From assembly GCA_050084515.1 (NCBI GenBank), contig CM114272.1, positions 2,294,001-2,358,000 of the forward strand: a DNA stretch of 64,000 nucleotides, in the 5' to 3' direction. The notes beneath the pieces were generated by a model. That model ran no database searches. It was not told where the DNA came from and saw only the letters and a list, made by a program, of their open reading frames with translations. This document shows, one piece after another, positions 61,160 to 64,000 of this stretch; positions within the stretch are counted from its first letter, which is position 1, and every line of letters starts with the position of its first letter. This stretch comes from Blasia pusilla. Taxonomy: Eukaryota > Marchantiophyta > Marchantiopsida > Blasiales. A program made the position numbers and the translations under genes.

Positions 61160-62165
61160 TCTCACAACGCCTCTTGCGCGTGTTCAAGATCTGGCTCCGC
61201 AATCCAAGTCGCCTCTTTCACATGGTAGCCTTTCCACTTGACCAGGTACTCGTACTTGGCGGCTCTACGTCTGGAACGCATAATGGTCTCTACCTCAAAC
61301 TCTGGTTCCTCATTTCTGATGACTGATTGTGGTCTCAATACAATCCTTCGTTCGGGACGCACATTTTCTTGAAGACCCTTCTTCAATAACGACACATGGA
61401 AAGTTGGGTGAATCTTGAACTCGTTTGGCAACTCCAATGTCCTCAAACGGCTTTGTCTTGATCACATACAGTCCAACATACTTGGCTGACAATTTTCCGG
61501 ACAATTCCTTTGGAAGAGTGAGATTCTTTACACTCAACCACACTTGTTCCCCAACTTGGAAACTCACTTGGCTCCGACTTTTGTTAGGATGCTTCACGTA
61601 CCTTAGTTGAGCTTTGGCAAGAATTCTCCTCGCTCGCTCTTGTCGTTCCTGCATTTCTACTAACAAACATTCCGTCGTTGCTTGACGAGTATGTGCCGAT
61701 GTAGCGCACCTCTGAAGGGTCAAGTCAGGAGGCCCTTCTGGTTCTCTTAGATGCGCCTGAAGGAAGGGAGATTCTCCAATTGCAGAATGCTTAGTCAAAT
61801 TGTAACAATACTCAACCATACTTAACCACTTTGCCCAATCTCTTTGGTCCGCACTCACGTAATTCCTTAAGTATTGGTTCACGACCGAGTTTACTTTTTC
61901 TGTTTGCCCATCCCTTTGAGGATGGAAAGCCGTACTAAAGTTGAGATTTGGTCCTAAACCTCATGTATAGATGTTTCCAAAAGGCACTGGTAAACTTTGG
62001 ATCTCGATCGGACACAATGCTCCTAGGCAATCCGTGAGCTTGCCAAAAGTACTAAAGCTGAGATTTGGTCCTAAACCTCATGTATAGATGTTTCCAAAAG
62101 GCACTGGTGAATTTTGGATCTCGATCGGACACAATGCTCCTAGGCAATCCCTGAGCTCGCCACCA
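61160..62165 (-). pseudogene. Ty3/gypsy chromovirus integrase C-terminus and chromodomain, broken
   Basis: On the minus strand the integrase core end is read as [18 protein letters not shown], then [18 protein letters not shown], then the ORF 61882-61310 (YLRNYVSADQRDWAKWL, SFQVGEQVWLSVKNL). A frameshift near 61446 leads to the ORF ending at 61162, with the linker PNEFKIHPTFHVSLLKK and a chromodomain (EVETIMRSRR, EYLVKWKGYHVKEATWI). That order is diagnostic of chromoviruses, whose chromodomain directs insertion to chromatin. A 117-bp internal tandem duplication covers the SDRD block, and both copies carry the same one-base frameshift. The 5' part (protease, RT, RNase H) is missing beyond about 62165. 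Confidence 0.9.
61932..62165 (-). repeat. 117-bp tandem duplication inside the integrase relic
   Basis: Copies start at 61932 and 62049 with GTACTAAAG and end around GCAATCC(G/C)TGAGCT. They differ at a few positions. The offset is 117 bp, a multiple of three. Confidence 0.9.
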
Positions 62166-63290
62166 TCCAAGAACAATCGGGAAGTCGTGTAGGCCATTGC
62201 AGAATCTCTCGTCGGAACAAACCTCCCCAACTTAGTTTCTTATGATTTCTTCACTTTCGAGCAAGATTCCTGAACATGAACTTTGTCAGAGTATTACTAA
62301 GAGTTGTATTTCAAAATCAAAAGGTAGAGGCAAGGCAATTGTGTCAAATTAGCCTCTCATATGCATGCAGCAAGTGCAACGTGCTCATTCTCAGGGTCAC
62401 ACCTCATACAACCACGACGTAATACCAGTACAGATCTAAGTATCATAGCAGACGCGTCGCATTAGCAGGTGATTCATATTATTCCTATCATGCAATTTCT
62501 ATGCACAAGTATTCTATTTGTTGTGTCTAACTTCTCTACAGGCCCTAGTAAACTAATTGGCCTTCGCCAACATTGCCGTAAATGATGTTCAAAGCATGCT
62601 AGAGCCATATGCACAAGGTCACATTTAGCCCATAGAGAATCATATGAGATTCTGTGATAATCTTAGCCTTTGTCCAATATTTTGAGAGAATGGTGTTACT
62701 GATCAACAAATCTAGGGAATTATCACACAAGGAAAATCATGGGATGAAAAGTTTTGCCTCCAAAATAAGGATGCTCATGCCACACAAACAATTAATAACA
62801 TTATTTCAAAATTACCAATTTATTTCATTACTGTGCACCACAACTCTCTACCTTCTATTATAATGTTCACTTTTCTTCTATGATTTTACTTGTCAAAGTT
62901 ATTTTTTATGCTCTGTCTCATGCATATATATTCAAAAGGAGGCACTACGATATAAGAAAATAGAATTCAAAGAAACAACACTTATATGTTCTCAGGTAAA
63001 CAAACTCTTCTCCATATCTATCGGAGGGATTAGATTAGACCAAATCTGCACTTTAAGACATGAGTTTCACTTACCTCTGCCAGTGGTTTATAGACCTCAA
63101 TGGATCAAAAGCATCCCATCTCATCACTATAATGAAACTCACAAATTTGAATGGAGAACTTCTTGATTTCACACCACCAGGGATTACAGATGATACTCCT
63201 CACATTGTCCCAATTTTACTTGATTTTGACAGTGCCAGTGTCAAATCTAATTAAGCCAAAATTTTCCATCTTACACGTTGATCTTACTAC
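62166..63290. other. Intergenic DNA, nothing recognised
   Basis: The integrase similarity ends abruptly at about 62165 and ordinary AT-rich sequence follows. Confidence 0.3.
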
Positions 63291-63293
63291 TTA

Positions 63294-63540
63294 GAACCCG
63301 GTCCCATGCGGCCAAGGTTGCTAGGACCCCATCCTAGGGTTTAGGAATTTGGTTGATGCGACATATGGGATTCATGGAACTTGAAGAAAATTCGCGTCGT
63401 TAGAACACAAGACGCAAGTCTCTGCGACATTGTTACCGCCTGACGAGAAGGAAATAATCTTGTTCTTGATTTTGCTATGCTACGACCGCATCGACCCCAA
63501 TTGTGAGTGGTCAAGGAGACGGCCGCATGAGATTGGGTCC
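63294..63540 (-). mobile_element. Tourist/PIF-Harbinger-like MITE, copy B (247 bp)
   Basis: This is the inverted-orientation partner of 33569-33832. Ends are GAACCCGGTCCCATGCGGCC and GGCCGCATGAGATTGGGTCC on the plus strand, with TTA at 63291-63293 and 63541-63543 as target duplication. The central AACACAAGACGCAAG region is conserved. Confidence 0.85.
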
Positions 63541-63543
63541 TTA

Positions 63544-64000
63544 TGAGCTTGAAACACAAGTAATATCACCAACTAAATGCAAGTATGCTTGAGATAGCTT
63601 CAAGTTTTGCACACCACCGTTCACTTCCTTACTTTGCTTTCAATTTCCAATTATCTCTTGTTGCATTTCTAACACTCTAAATTTTATACTCTTTTGCATA
63701 AAATCTTCCTTGTTCAATGCTACTATTTTTTACGTCAAGGAAAAGATGACCATGAGTAGATTTTTCCGGACAATATCTCACATATTATGCACTACAAATC
63801 ATGTGCCAATGTTGTATATCTTCTTTCGTGAACTTTTTTTTATGTCGTCAACTTTTCAAAACTACTTTTATATCTAACTATATGTGTCTCATGAAGTTAT
63901 GGGCATTCTGGGTCATTTCTACAATGCTTGCTTTCTTATATCATATTCCATGTATTATTTCCACACTACTTTATTGTTCAATATCTACATGGTCATATAT
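63544..64000. other. Intergenic DNA, nothing recognised
   Basis: AT-rich sequence up to the window edge. Confidence 0.3.

Overview
This is nuclear DNA of a land plant with a large, transposon-filled genome. Two intact genes are supported in 64 kb. One is a single-exon TAP-like ABCB half-transporter (37564-40233, +). The other is a 12-exon EXO70A1-type exocyst gene (49056-56772, -) whose exons join in phase into 649 codons plus a stop. The EXO70 is the canonical plant type, and the repeats (a chromodomain Ty3/gypsy, Helitrons, Tourist-like MITEs) are also typical of plants. The sequence does not settle the lineage. Two genes in 64 kb and heavy repeat decay suggest a big genome such as a lycophyte, fern, bryophyte or gymnosperm, but that is an inference.

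Layout. 1-34300 is AT-rich and contains no intact gene. It holds a higher-order minisatellite (2884-3200), a compositionally odd possible organelle insertion (about 3800-4600), dispersed repeats, two long perfect palindromes (9605-9634 and 15076-15103), a decayed gag with a zinc knuckle on the minus strand (about 16900-19010) and a duplicated hairpin unit followed each time by a long TA or GT microsatellite (19632-20048). Next come a Cys-rich mobile-element relic (about 21880-22745) and a decayed coding block of about 3.4 kb (23915-27284) that carries a recognisable protein-kinase domain followed by coiled-coil segments. That block lies between two stretches of a GC-rich, hairpin-forming degenerate repeat (22745-23080 and 27560-28300). 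Short Helitrons (31123-31288 and 32069-32232) and a MITE with a TAA target duplication (33569-33832) follow.

34380-43700 is the gene-like island with higher GC: the upstream region, GA-rich leader and ORF of the ABC transporter, then a downstream region with no recognised gene. 43700-49055 is mixed non-coding DNA with one unrecognised ORF. 49056-57250 is the EXO70 gene and its 5' region. From 57400 to the end the window is repeats again: short tandem units, Helitron ends, a dispersed family also present near 5 kb, a retroelement leader-like repeat also present near 7.3 kb, a broken Ty3/gypsy integrase/chromodomain (61160-62165, -) with an internal 117-bp duplication, and a second copy of the MITE in inverted orientation with a TTA duplication (63294-63540).

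The two host genes have no evident functional link. One is a membrane exporter, probably organellar or vacuolar. The other is part of the vesicle-tethering complex at the plasma membrane. The most unusual content is the kinase-bearing relic and its flanking GC hairpin repeats.
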